64,000 nucleotides of DNA. Origin: Opitutaceae bacterium. Lineage in GTDB: Bacteria; Verrucomicrobiota; Verrucomicrobiia; Opitutales; Opitutaceae. The DNA lies in contig JAEUGY010000066.1 of assembly GCA_016794625.1 (NCBI GenBank), positions 60,069 to 124,068 on the forward strand, given 5' to 3'. Shown here one piece after another: positions 55,982 to 64,000 of the stretch. Every line of letters begins with the position of its first letter. Position 1 is the stretch's first letter. Position numbers and translations under genes: made by a program. The notes beneath the pieces were generated by a model. That model was given only the letters and a program-made list of their open reading frames with translations, searched no databases and had not been told where the DNA came from.

Positions 55982-58900
55982 TCAACGCTCCCGCGGTACG
56001 CTTAGCGCCGCAAGCCGCGCCTTAGCGTCTTCGGCGGGTGCTCCGCGGAGGCCGAGAGTGATCGCACGGTTGAGCGCCTCGATCGCAGGGGTAAATTCCT
56101 TCAGCTCTTGGTAGCAGCGTCCCACATAGTACCAGATCTCAGCGTCGTTCCGGTATCCCTCAGTGCTCGACTCCAGAAGACCCAGCGCTCGCCGAAAATC
56201 TCCCGAACGAAACACCACCATTCCGAGAGCTCGGTTAAACTCAGAGTCAGTCCGAAAGAACTCCCTTGCTTGCGTGCCCAATTGAAGGCATTTCGCGTCT
56301 TCGGTGGGGTCGCGAAAGAGGTGCACTACAAGATGTCGTTTTGCAGGCGCAAAGTCGGGAAACCTCGCAAGTATCCGTTCTAGGTAGGCGCGGCTTATGC
56401 CGTCGCGTTCGCCGGCAACGACAATCGCCATCATCGCGGGAACGTCGTTCGGCGAGGAACCAAGACGAATCCGTGCCAATTCGAGTTTGCGAACTGCTTG
56501 TTCCTTCGAATCCGCTGCTTCTACCATTTCCAGAAGAGCCTGAACTTCCGGATCAAATTCCAAGGCGAGGATTGATTTCAGAGCTTCCTTTGCCTCGCTC
56601 ACTCGGCCGACCGCGTATGCAGAGTCTGAAAGAGCCTTCAAAGCTGAGATTGTAGGGGATGCTTTTCGTGTCGCTTCCTGTAGCAGGGTGTAGGACCAGG
56701 GGTAATCATTCGATCGATACGCTATAACTCCAAGTTCAAGGGCGATTTCCTTGTTCTCGGGTGCCAGTCGACGCGCGATTCTCGCTTGCTCAAGTGCGTC
56801 ACTCGAACGACCAAGATTGACTAGGGAACGAGCCAACCTGGTTCGGAGCGTGGCCGACTCTGGGCTCAGTTGCACCGCCTTCTGCAGTAACTCAACCACC
56901 GCATCGGCGTTGCCTTCCCTCTCATGGAGTTTGGCGAGCCGGTAAAGGACAACCGGATCGCCCGGGTCGCTCTTTAGACGACTGTCCAATAGGCTTCGGT
57001 AGGTTGGATCCGATCGTGTTGGGTCTGTGGAGAGCAAGTCCAGTTTTGACTTGGCTGTTTCGAGTGCTGGGCTGGCGAGCGTTGCTTGCAAAGCGGATTC
57101 AAACGTTCTTTTGGCTTCGTCTTCCTCGCACATCATGTAGAGGGCCATCGCGAGATGGTAGAGGACGTTAGCGTCGTTGGGTAACTTGGAGGCGCTTTCT
57201 CGCAGGAGTCCGACCGCCCAAGCGTATTCTCTGCGTTGGAAACCTATCCACGCGAGTGTGTCTGCAACAACACCATCGCCTGGTGCCAGGTCCCTAGCTT
57301 TGCGCGCCAGTTCGTAGGCCTTTGGCACCTCTCCGAAATGCTGTGAAAGGATCACAGCTAAATTGTTCAGAGCAGGAACATGATTTGGCTGAAGTTCTAG
57401 AACCCTCTCGTAAGCCTTTCTCGCCAAGTCGTAATTCTTCGCGGACGCTTGAAGCGTTCCGACAAGCAGCCATGCGAAAAGATTCCTCGGACTCCTTTGA
57501 ACCACCTCTTGGAGTGTTTTGAGTGCAGCGGTGTTTTCTCCTGAATCCAGTTGAATGCGCGCGAGGAGCAGAAATCCTTGGGGCCAATCAGGCTGGCATT
57601 CTATCGCCCTTTGAATCGCCGCCTCCGCCATCGGTCTGTCCTTTTTTGCCAGGTGAAGCCGTGCAGAAAGGAGGTGTAGATCTGGACTCAAAGGCTGCAC
57701 CAGTAGAGCGTCATCGAGCCGTTTCCTCGCCACGTCCGTCTTGTTTTCGGCGACGTCGAGCCCGGTGAGTTGTTCGATAGCTAAGGCTGATTTAGGATTC
57801 CGTTTCAGCGCCTCTTCGAACTCAGATCGGGCTTCGACCAGCTTCTGTTGCTGTAGCAGCACCAGCCCCTTCATGAGTGCGAGATACTCCCGCCCCGGTA
57901 CTGCCTTTTCTACTCGTGCGTAGATTTCGAGGGTCTCGGCAAGTTCTCCGGTTCCGCGAAGTGCTTCGGCGAGTAGCGTGAATGCATCAACTAGCTCCGG
58001 GGGAATTTCATCGGGAGCCGTTCTTTTCAACCAAGGGCGCAAGAGCGCTATGGCAAAGCTTCTGTCGTCCTGTCGCAGATAGAGGGACGCGAGGGCCACC
58101 CGGGCTGCTACATGGTCAGGCTGGGTCGTAAGGACTTGGTTGAGGCTGGCCTCGGCATGGCTCAACTCGCGAAGTGCTAGATGGGCTTTCGCTTGTTCGA
58201 ACAACGCTTCGGTTGATCGCGGGTAGAGTTTGAGTAGCTTTTCCGTTTCAGCTAAAGCAAGCGTGGGGTTATTGTTCGAAAGTGCGAGGCGCGAACTCAA
58301 GAGAAGCCCCTCAGGATGGTAGGGCTCGCTTGTCAGGACCGACTTGACGAGTTCCGATGCCTCTTCCGTTTGTCCTTCCTTGAAGGACAATTCAGCTAGG
58401 CGGACTTTGGCGGTCAGGGAATCCGGAACCTCGCGGATGATTTGTGTGAGGAGGGTTCGGGCGGTAATTGCATCGCCCTGATTCATCCGGAAGGCAGCGT
58501 ATTGTAGCTTTCGTGGAGACCTGATTCCAGAAAGTGCGGCGCCTTGCGCATAGGATCGATCCGCGTTTGCAAGATCCCCGCTCGCAGCGAACGCTGCTCC
58601 CAACCCTGAGTGTGCGGCCGCAAGAGTAGGGTCCACCCTGAGAGCGTTCTCGAAGTGTTCAATCGCGACTTTGCGTTGCCCTTGCTTTAAGGCGAGTATG
58701 CCCTTTCCGACAAGCAGTGCTGGTTGCGACTGCGGCAGACCGCTTAAGCGGTCCTCTGCTATCTTCAGTGTTGCATCATCGAAGGTTGATTCAGCGAGCA
58801 GGATGATGGACTCTGAGTCGGTCGGAGTCTGTTCAAGCACTGCCAGTGCTTCTTGCATCGCCTCAGAACGATTTCCTAGAGAGAGGAAGACCAACCCGAG

Positions 58901-59212
58901 CGATCGACGAGCGCCGGTATCCAGCGGAGCTATCTCCTTCGCCCGTTGAAGGTAGACCAACGCAAGGCCCATTCGCCCTCGTTCATAGGCAATGTTTCCA
59001 AGGGTTCTAAGCGCCGTGACGTCCCTAAGGTCAAGTTCGAGGACAGCACGAAACTCCAACTCTGCGTGTTCTAGTTTTCCTTCTGCAAGATAGACACCTC
59101 CGCGTTCGATGTGCTTGGACTTTCGCGATTCAACAGAGCAGCCCGCCGTCAGAACCAATAACAGAAGAACGAGTCCAGGAATGGATGAACTCAGCCTATG
59201 GTGGAGGAACAT
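55982..59212 (-). CDS. Large TPR-repeat lipoprotein, PrsT-like (second copy)
   Basis: 1,076 residues. Lipoprotein signal with Cys25 (LLLLVLTAGCS), then TPR units over nearly the whole length (AKLHEREGNADAVVELLQKA, YERVLELQPNHVPALNNLAV and many more). Size, lipobox and TPR-only build match the PEP-CTERM system TPR lipoprotein PrsT, which is found next to exosortase/exopolysaccharide genes. It lies 86 bp after its paralogue (59299-62547) and likely shares its transcript. Base composition is clearly more AT-rich than in the rest of the window. Probable role: outer-membrane scaffold in polymer export or protein sorting. Confidence 0.83.
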   Translation of the reverse strand: MFLHHRLSSSIPGLVLLLLVLTAGCSVESRKSKHIERGGVYLAEGKLEHAELEFRAVLELDLRDVTALRTLGNIAYERGRMGLALVYLQRAKEIAPLDTGARRSLGLVFLSLGNRSEAMQEALAVLEQTPTDSESIILLAESTFDDATLKIAEDRLSGLPQSQPALLVGKGILALKQGQRKVAIEHFENALRVDPTLAAAHSGLGAAFAASGDLANADRSYAQGAALSGIRSPRKLQYAAFRMNQGDAITARTLLTQIIREVPDSLTAKVRLAELSFKEGQTEEASELVKSVLTSEPYHPEGLLLSSRLALSNNNPTLALAETEKLLKLYPRSTEALFEQAKAHLALRELSHAEASLNQVLTTQPDHVAARVALASLYLRQDDRSFAIALLRPWLKRTAPDEIPPELVDAFTLLAEALRGTGELAETLEIYARVEKAVPGREYLALMKGLVLLQQQKLVEARSEFEEALKRNPKSALAIEQLTGLDVAENKTDVARKRLDDALLVQPLSPDLHLLSARLHLAKKDRPMAEAAIQRAIECQPDWPQGFLLLARIQLDSGENTAALKTLQEVVQRSPRNLFAWLLVGTLQASAKNYDLARKAYERVLELQPNHVPALNNLAVILSQHFGEVPKAYELARKARDLAPGDGVVADTLAWIGFQRREYAWAVGLLRESASKLPNDANVLYHLAMALYMMCEEDEAKRTFESALQATLASPALETAKSKLDLLSTDPTRSDPTYRSLLDSRLKSDPGDPVVLYRLAKLHEREGNADAVVELLQKAVQLSPESATLRTRLARSLVNLGRSSDALEQARIARRLAPENKEIALELGVIAYRSNDYPWSYTLLQEATRKASPTISALKALSDSAYAVGRVSEAKEALKSILALEFDPEVQALLEMVEAADSKEQAVRKLELARIRLGSSPNDVPAMMAIVVAGERDGISRAYLERILARFPDFAPAKRHLVVHLFRDPTEDAKCLQLGTQAREFFRTDSEFNRALGMVVFRSGDFRRALGLLESSTEGYRNDAEIWYYVGRCYQELKEFTPAIEALNRAITLGLRGAPAEDAKARLAALSVPRER

Positions 59213-59298
59213 GTTCAGTCATGGGCCGTTCGGCACGATTGTCTGCGGACGACGTTGGTGCAGTGACCCTCTTTGTAGTTCCAAATGAAAGGATGAAG

Positions 59299-62200
59299 TT
59301 AACGAGTACTCTGAATCTCTGCCAATTTGATATTCACTTGTTCCCGCTTAGATCCCGCCAGTCCGAGGCGAATTGCATTCTTCAAAGACTCCGTTCCGAG
59401 CTCAGATTGTCCAAGCTGAAATTGACTAAAGCCACGATAGAACCAGAGATCGGCATTTGACGGTAGGCGTTCACGAATCCCGTCAATCAGAGTGAGGGTG
59501 CGTTTGAAGTCTCCTGTTCGGTATGTTACCGCTGCGAGTGCTAGTGTGAGGCGTGGATCGTCTCGATATTGTTCCCGAGCTTGCGTGAGAAGCGTGAGTG
59601 CGCGGGAATCATCTGCCGAGCTTTCACCTAGGGTAAGTGCGAGCAAACGATTGGCAGGCGCAAATTTCGGATAAACTGTCAGTATCCGTTCGAGGTAGCG
59701 AACCGTTTCGGTCGGCTCGATTGATGCGGTCGCGAGCAGCATAAGCGCAGGCACGTCGTTTGGGTTGGCGGAGAGACGTTTTCGTGCCAAAGCGATTGAT
59801 TCGGGGTCGATGTTTGGAGCCGCCGCGCGTTCGATTAGCTGAAGTCGCTGACTTACGTCGGGCTCTGATTGGATTCTATTGGCTGAACGATATGCGGTTT
59901 CTGCTTCATTGGTACGACCTAAACTGTAGGCTGCATGGCCCAATGCGAACAAGACGGCCGGGTCGTTGGTGCCTCGTGACCCCTCCTGTAACAGGGTGTA
60001 GGCCCATTCGAAGTCCGAAAGCGAGTAGGCCAGGTTTCCGAGTGCGGCAGAAAGCTGCAGGTCCGAAGGCGCCAGGCGTCGAGCACTCCGCGCAAGTTCC
60101 AAAGCCTCGGCTGATTTGCCTTCTTTGGCTCGCATTTCCGCCATGGTCAGAAGCAGTTGACTTGATTGCGGACTGGCTGCGACCGCCCGCGCCTGAAGTG
60201 CAATGGCTTCTGCTAAATTACCGTCTCGTTTCCGAACCGCAGCCAATTTGGTGAGAGCCGTCACATCGTTAGGGTGCGTGGAGAGGTGTTGTTCCAGAAA
60301 CTTTGCGTCGGCTGGGTTTGCTTGTGCAGGAACGACTTCGAGTAACTTAAGTCTCAAACGTGCCTCGGCCGAGGATGGAAAATCACCCGGGATAGCTAAC
60401 GCCTGCTTCGTTGCGTCAATAGCCAACCGATTTTCGCCGAGCATGGCGTACGCCATGGCGAGATGGAAGTGGGATTCAGCGGACTCGGGAAGCTTAGCCG
60501 TGCTTTCCCGCAAAAGGTTTCGCGCTCTTCCGAAATCGCCGCGGTGGAAGACAATCCACCCCAAGGTGTCTGCTATATTTGGATCGTCTGGGGCGATCTC
60601 TCGCGCTTTGAGCGCGAGTTCGTAAGCCTTCTCATGTTCCTTGTTGTGCTCCGAAAGCAGATAGGCAAGGTTGTTGAGGATCTTCGCGGAGTTTGGCTCT
60701 TGTTCGAGCAACTTTTCGTAAGCCTTTCGCGCTTCTGAATAATTCTTCGTCTTTTCGTGTATGGCTACGGTGAGGGACAGTGCTTCTCGGTTTGCCGGTT
60801 GTTTTGAGAGGACAGTGGATAATGTGGCGAGCGCCTTGTTCATTTCTCCCCTGCCCAATTGGAGCTGGGTGAGCAAAAGGTAAGGCTGCACGAGGTCCGG
60901 GGCTAGCTGGATGGCCTTATTGAGACGTGATTCAGCCTCGGGCAGCTCCTTGTTCACTATATGGATCTTCGCAGACAATAGTTGGAGCTCGGGTGTGTTC
61001 GATTGTTCTGCGAGTGCCGAGTCGACTCGATTTTTTGCGTCCCCTGGCCGTTTTTCAGCGAAGTCAAGTTCGACAAGTTGTTCAAGTGCGCGTACCGATT
61101 TAGGATTTCGACGAAGAGCTTCCGTTAGGGCCAGCCGTGCGTCTATCGGTCGGTTGAGCTGCCGAAGTACTACGCCCCGTTGAAGCGCGAGTTGCTCACG
61201 TCCCGGCACCGCTTCCTCAAGTCGATCGTAGATTGAAAGCGTTTCAGTCAGGTTGCCTTGTCGAAAAAGCGCTTCAGCCAGCAGTGCATATCCGTCAAAA
61301 GTTTGCGGGGTAATCGGCGTCTTTCCCGACTTTTCTAGCCATCCTCGAAGAAGCACGATGGCTTCACTTCTGTTGTCCTGCCGTATGTAGACCGTGGCGA
61401 GAAGCAGAATCGCTTCCCTGTAGTCTGGTTTGGCGGCCAATGCTTTGATCAAGCTGTTTTGTGCTTGGACCGGTTCATTCTTAACCAAGTACATCAGGGC
61501 GGCCTCGAAGTGCGCCTCGGGAAACTTGGGATAGAGGCGCAAAAGCGTTTCGATCCTTGAGGCCGCTTTGGGAGTGTCTTTCTGGGCGAGCGCAATTTTT
61601 GCACTAATCAAAAGAGCTTCAGCATGATTCGGATCGGCTGCGAGGATGGGGGAGAGTTGGGCAGAGGCATCGTCGTATCGACCTTCCAAGCCGTTGAGTT
61701 CGGCGAGTCGGACACGCGCGGGGAAAAAGTCGGGTGCCTTTTCAATCGTATTCTCCAGGATTTGGCGGGCGCCTTTACGATCTCCGCGACCGAGCTTGAA
61801 AATGGCGTACTGAACCCGTCGCGGCGATCGATTGGAAGATAGCTCCACGGAACGGGCAAGCGCAGCATCTGCCAGATCGAGATGGTTTTGAGCCGCGTGA
61901 ATAGCCCCTTGCACCGCATAGGCGGCGGCAAACTTTGAATCAGCCGCAATAGCCTGATTTATCAGCTGGCTCGCTTCCTCCAACTTGCCTTCGCGGGCCG
62001 TCAGGATCGCTAAGCCCACCAAAATGGGCGCTTTGGCACTGGCATTGGTCAAAAGGGTGGAAAGCCGTAACGTGGCAGTGGACGCGGAATCCGGGTCGAG
62101 CGATCCCTCGGCAAGAATTACGGGGGCATCAGCACTCGTTGGCTTGATGTCCAGGATCGCGTTTGCCTGGGCTACGGCTTCGCTGCGATTTCCAATGCTC

Positions 62201-62547
62201 AGTAGGATAAACGCCAGCTGCTCACGAACCGAAATGTTCTCGGGAGCGATGGTCTTGGCCAAGGAAAGCACTTCAAACGCTCTACCCAGCCTCCCTTGTT
62301 CAAAGGCAATCGACCCAACCCGTGCGATGGCATGAGCGTCCTTCGGGTTCAGCTTCAGCAAATTCAGATACTCAATCTCTGCATGTTCGTATTGCCCTTG
62401 CTCGTAGAAGGAGTCCGCCTTTCGGAGAGCGGCCTCGCGTTTCGATTGAGCGGAGCACCCCCCAAAAATCGTAATCATCAAGGTGAGGATGATCGCCAGG
62501 GTTGGTAAGCTGACTGGTCTACGGAAACTTTGGCTAATTGCGCGCAT
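59299..62547 (-). CDS. Large TPR-repeat lipoprotein, PrsT-like (first copy)
   Basis: 1,082 residues from the ATG at 62547. Lipobox ITIFGGCS with Cys31; TPR units throughout (YEKLLEQEPNSAKILNNLAY, LLKLNPKDAHAIARVGSIAF). It aligns end to end with the next gene: ERGRMGLALVYLQRAKEIAP there corresponds to EQGRLGRAFEVLSLAKTIAP here. A tandem duplication of a PrsT-like gene is inferred. No sigma-54 element was found upstream, so its expression may be housekeeping. An upstream in-frame start at 62637 would bury the signal peptide. Confidence 0.83.
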   Translation of the reverse strand: MRAISQSFRRPVSLPTLAIILTLMITIFGGCSAQSKREAALRKADSFYEQGQYEHAEIEYLNLLKLNPKDAHAIARVGSIAFEQGRLGRAFEVLSLAKTIAPENISVREQLAFILLSIGNRSEAVAQANAILDIKPTSADAPVILAEGSLDPDSASTATLRLSTLLTNASAKAPILVGLAILTAREGKLEEASQLINQAIAADSKFAAAYAVQGAIHAAQNHLDLADAALARSVELSSNRSPRRVQYAIFKLGRGDRKGARQILENTIEKAPDFFPARVRLAELNGLEGRYDDASAQLSPILAADPNHAEALLISAKIALAQKDTPKAASRIETLLRLYPKFPEAHFEAALMYLVKNEPVQAQNSLIKALAAKPDYREAILLLATVYIRQDNRSEAIVLLRGWLEKSGKTPITPQTFDGYALLAEALFRQGNLTETLSIYDRLEEAVPGREQLALQRGVVLRQLNRPIDARLALTEALRRNPKSVRALEQLVELDFAEKRPGDAKNRVDSALAEQSNTPELQLLSAKIHIVNKELPEAESRLNKAIQLAPDLVQPYLLLTQLQLGRGEMNKALATLSTVLSKQPANREALSLTVAIHEKTKNYSEARKAYEKLLEQEPNSAKILNNLAYLLSEHNKEHEKAYELALKAREIAPDDPNIADTLGWIVFHRGDFGRARNLLRESTAKLPESAESHFHLAMAYAMLGENRLAIDATKQALAIPGDFPSSAEARLRLKLLEVVPAQANPADAKFLEQHLSTHPNDVTALTKLAAVRKRDGNLAEAIALQARAVAASPQSSQLLLTMAEMRAKEGKSAEALELARSARRLAPSDLQLSAALGNLAYSLSDFEWAYTLLQEGSRGTNDPAVLFALGHAAYSLGRTNEAETAYRSANRIQSEPDVSQRLQLIERAAAPNIDPESIALARKRLSANPNDVPALMLLATASIEPTETVRYLERILTVYPKFAPANRLLALTLGESSADDSRALTLLTQAREQYRDDPRLTLALAAVTYRTGDFKRTLTLIDGIRERLPSNADLWFYRGFSQFQLGQSELGTESLKNAIRLGLAGSKREQVNIKLAEIQSTR

Positions 62548-62795
62548 GATTTGATTTACAGGAACGACCCTGTAGAAGCAAACTGAAGTGTCTCCGTGGA
62601 GAATTTGGGTTCCTCGCCGTTGGCCCAGTAGCAGCAAGTTAGCGCGTTTTTTGCTTCGATTTGCGGACGAACTTTCAGCGTAATGCGGGTATTGGCTTCC
62701 TTGGTGGTGAATGCCAACTGTCGGAAATAATTACAGATTGAATCGGAAAGCCGTAACTGTTTGATTTGTAGAATTTAACGTTTGCCTCAAACGCA

Positions 62796-62826
62796 AAAAA
62801 AGCGCGCGACCCGAGGGTCGCGCGCC
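62796..62826 (-). terminator. Rho-independent terminator of the VPDSG-CTERM gene
   Basis: On the minus strand a perfect 10-bp stem (GCGCGCGACC at 62803-62812 pairing with 62817-62826, loop of four) is followed by seven T (62796-62802). It stands 28 bp after the stop at 62855, so the gene is probably a single-gene transcript separated from the TPR genes. Confidence 0.9.
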
Positions 62827-62854
62827 TTTCAGCAACAATTGTTAGTACGGTACC

Positions 62855-63484
62855 TTAGAGCAGCTTGCGCCGCGAAATGGCACCGACGAGGGTGAGTCCG
62901 AGTCCGAGAAGCACAAGCGTGCTACCAGAATCAGGTACCGGAGCATAGACGATCTGGTCCTGACGATCCAGCAGCTCGCCCTGGGGACCGACGCGATAGA
63001 CATTCATCACGCGGACGCTGAATTCACCATCAGCATTGGCAAACGCATCGCCGCCCACATTGGCGACTGCCCATTGAGCAAACGCGTTGTTGACGCCATG
63101 GTTCTGATTCTCGAGGAACCAGAGGGCCTCTTGGAGCGCCGTGGCGTTACCATCAGTAGCGGTGTAGCCGGGCAGCGCGCCAGTCATGTAAGACTTGTAC
63201 AGAAAGGCGGTTGCACGACTCAGCGGGTTGCCAGCGTAGGTCGTGGCGTTCGACCATTCGTAGACATAGATGTCAGAAGGTCCGATACCGATAGATTGAT
63301 TGGCCTCGATGCAGAAGGTCTTGAAGACGCCTTCCGACTCAGTGTTGGCATAGAACGCACCGCCGCCCAAGGTACCGTAGCTTGATTCTCCGATGACGAT
63401 GTCGAAGGATACGGTTGGGAGAGCGAATGCGGAAGTCGCGGCGACCAAGGTCGCGGCGAGTGAAGCTAGCAATCGATTTTTCAT
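62855..63484 (-). CDS. VPDSG-CTERM sorted protein with predicted Cys-Gln thioester domain
   Basis: 209 residues. Signal peptide (1-21, ending SAFA). C-terminal sorting tail: VPDSG at 183-187, hydrophobic helix about 188-203, then SRRK, the verrucomicrobial form of the PEP-CTERM exosortase signal. The body has the two motifs of thioester (TQXA-type) domains: Cys58 in TFCIEANQ and Gln118 in ALQEALWFLE, with the usual AFLYKSYMTG between. Such domains form an internal Cys-Gln bond that couples to host or matrix amines. A good sigma-54 promoter (63531-63547) precedes it and a strong terminator follows. It would be cut by an exosortase, which is not encoded here. Confidence 0.87.
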   Translation of the reverse strand: MKNRLLASLAATLVAATSAFALPTVSFDIVIGESSYGTLGGGAFYANTESEGVFKTFCIEANQSIGIGPSDIYVYEWSNATTYAGNPLSRATAFLYKSYMTGALPGYTATDGNATALQEALWFLENQNHGVNNAFAQWAVANVGGDAFANADGEFSVRVMNVYRVGPQGELLDRQDQIVYAPVPDSGSTLVLLGLGLTLVGAISRRKLL

Positions 63485-63530
63485 AGGTTGTATGGCTGCT
63501 GAAAGGATGAGTTAGTTACAACACCCTAGT

Positions 63531-63547
63531 ATGCATGCTTCGTGCCA
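63531..63547 (-). promoter_or_regulatory. Sigma-54 (-24/-12) promoter of the VPDSG-CTERM gene
   Basis: On the minus strand: TGGCACG-AAGC-ATGCA. The -24 box is perfect, GG-N10-GC spacing is exact, and the -12 box differs from TTGCA at one base. The predicted start near 63521 leaves a leader of about 37 bases before the ATG at 63484. This makes PrsR (46125-47621), a sigma-54 activator, the natural candidate regulator. Confidence 0.75.
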
Positions 63548-63861
63548 TGGTGAAATTCTCGACCTGCAGGAACGATCGAGATTCACCGCTGGTTGCTATT
63601 AAATATATGAAAATGAGGGTTTTAAGTAATTTAAATTTCTCTCGAATTTCTCCAATTTTGTTTGAGTGCAAAGCGAAGGGGCTGGTTTGGCGGTCCGTTA
63701 GTGTAAAGCGTTCCGACATGACCGTCGGCATATTTGCAGGGCGGACATTCGCTGTCGCAGCAGATGAAGAATTCATGATTCTTTGGATGGCACCGGCCGA
63801 TGCCGTTATTCGTGGGCGGAACTAACTCGTTAGGTACCCAAACGGCTGGCGGTGGTTCTAG
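63548..63861. other. AT-rich stretch without clear gene
   Basis: The region between the sigma-54 promoter and the insertion sequence is AT-rich, and activator sites for the promoter would be expected here. A short Cys-rich minus-strand reading frame (63631-63903) crosses the insertion-sequence end; it has no recognised family and could be the remnant of a gene cut by the insertion. Confidence 0.35.
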
Positions 63862-64000
63862 TGTCAGGGGTCGGTCAAAACCAGCCACGTAGGGTCGATT
63901 CAAAACCAGCCACTTTGAGCGAGGGATTTACGTCCGGTGCGCCTTCGGGTTGCACGGGGCAGTATGAACCGACTCGAAGTGAGCCTCCAACAAGCAATAC
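63862..64000 (+). mobile_element. Left end of an IS21-family insertion sequence
   Basis: The putative tip begins TGTCAGGGGTCGG at 63862. Two 14-bp direct repeats TCAAAACCAGCCAC stand at 63875-63888 and 63900-63913, the kind of multiple terminal repeats typical of IS21. The transposase gene starts at 63964. The rest lies beyond the window. Confidence 0.75.
63964..64000 (+). CDS. istA: IS21-family transposase IstA (N-terminus only)
   Basis: Only the first 12 codons are visible: MNRLEVSLQQAI, which matches the usual IstA opening before its N-terminal HTH. Together with the terminal repeats just upstream this supports an IS21-type element entering from the right edge. Confidence 0.65.
   Translation, partial: MNRLEVSLQQAI

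Noticed and set aside
59240..59262. CGGCACG followed by CTGC on the plus strand
   Set aside because: Spacing is off by one base and no plus-strand gene follows.
63631..63903. Cys-rich 90-codon minus-strand frame at the insertion-sequence edge
   Set aside because: It starts inside the putative IS21 end and no family is recognised; at most a truncated remnant.

Overview
The window looks like a chromosomal segment of a GC-rich verrucomicrobium, most likely of the Opitutaceae type. The argument rests on a secreted protein ending in the VPDSG-CTERM sorting signal (a verrucomicrobial variant of PEP-CTERM), on secreted polysaccharide-degrading enzymes, on a single-chain PurL, and on intergenic regions packed with REP-like palindromes. 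No species call can be made from sequence alone. I saw no tRNA, rRNA or CRISPR array.

Region 1 (1-19,000) mixes signalling and secreted enzymes: a PAS histidine kinase overlapping a truncated response regulator, a PocR/AraC regulator, a small membrane protein, an esterase fused to an SMP-30-like propeller, an Fn3/Thr-Pro-linker/heparinase-like protein, oligoendopeptidase F, a DUF4388 protein paired with a regulator whose sigma-54 ATPase domain has decayed, a lipoprotein, PurL and a sialidase.

Region 2 (19,000-41,100) is mostly housekeeping: a GAF histidine kinase, a quinone-oxidoreductase-like enzyme, an RluE-type pseudouridine synthase, an Old Yellow Enzyme, a bile-acid-symporter-like protein, MurJ, phosphotransacetylase split over two genes, a DUF4013 membrane protein, a polyprenyl synthase, a MscS channel, Hsp33, an NAD-salvage pair (PnuC plus NadR-type kinase), TcdA, a REP-associated transposase and RlmN. 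Between these genes lie three REP-like palindrome families and a set of period-7 tracts, many capped by a short GC-rich palindrome.

Region 3 (41,400-63,550) is a cell-surface/exopolysaccharide block: an acetyltransferase, a glycosyltransferase, two paralogous surface proteins (694 and about 2,438 residues, the latter with 17 tandem cadherin/Ig-like repeats) flanking a PrsR-type sigma-54 response regulator, two tandem 1,080-residue TPR lipoproteins resembling PrsT, and a VPDSG-CTERM protein that carries the Cys/Gln signature of an internal thioester domain. The last gene has a good sigma-54 (-24/-12) promoter; a second, consensus sigma-54 promoter lies between prsR and the giant gene but points away from it. 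I propose that PrsR controls this exosortase-linked surface system. No exosortase is in the window. The right edge enters an IS21-family element at about 63,862.
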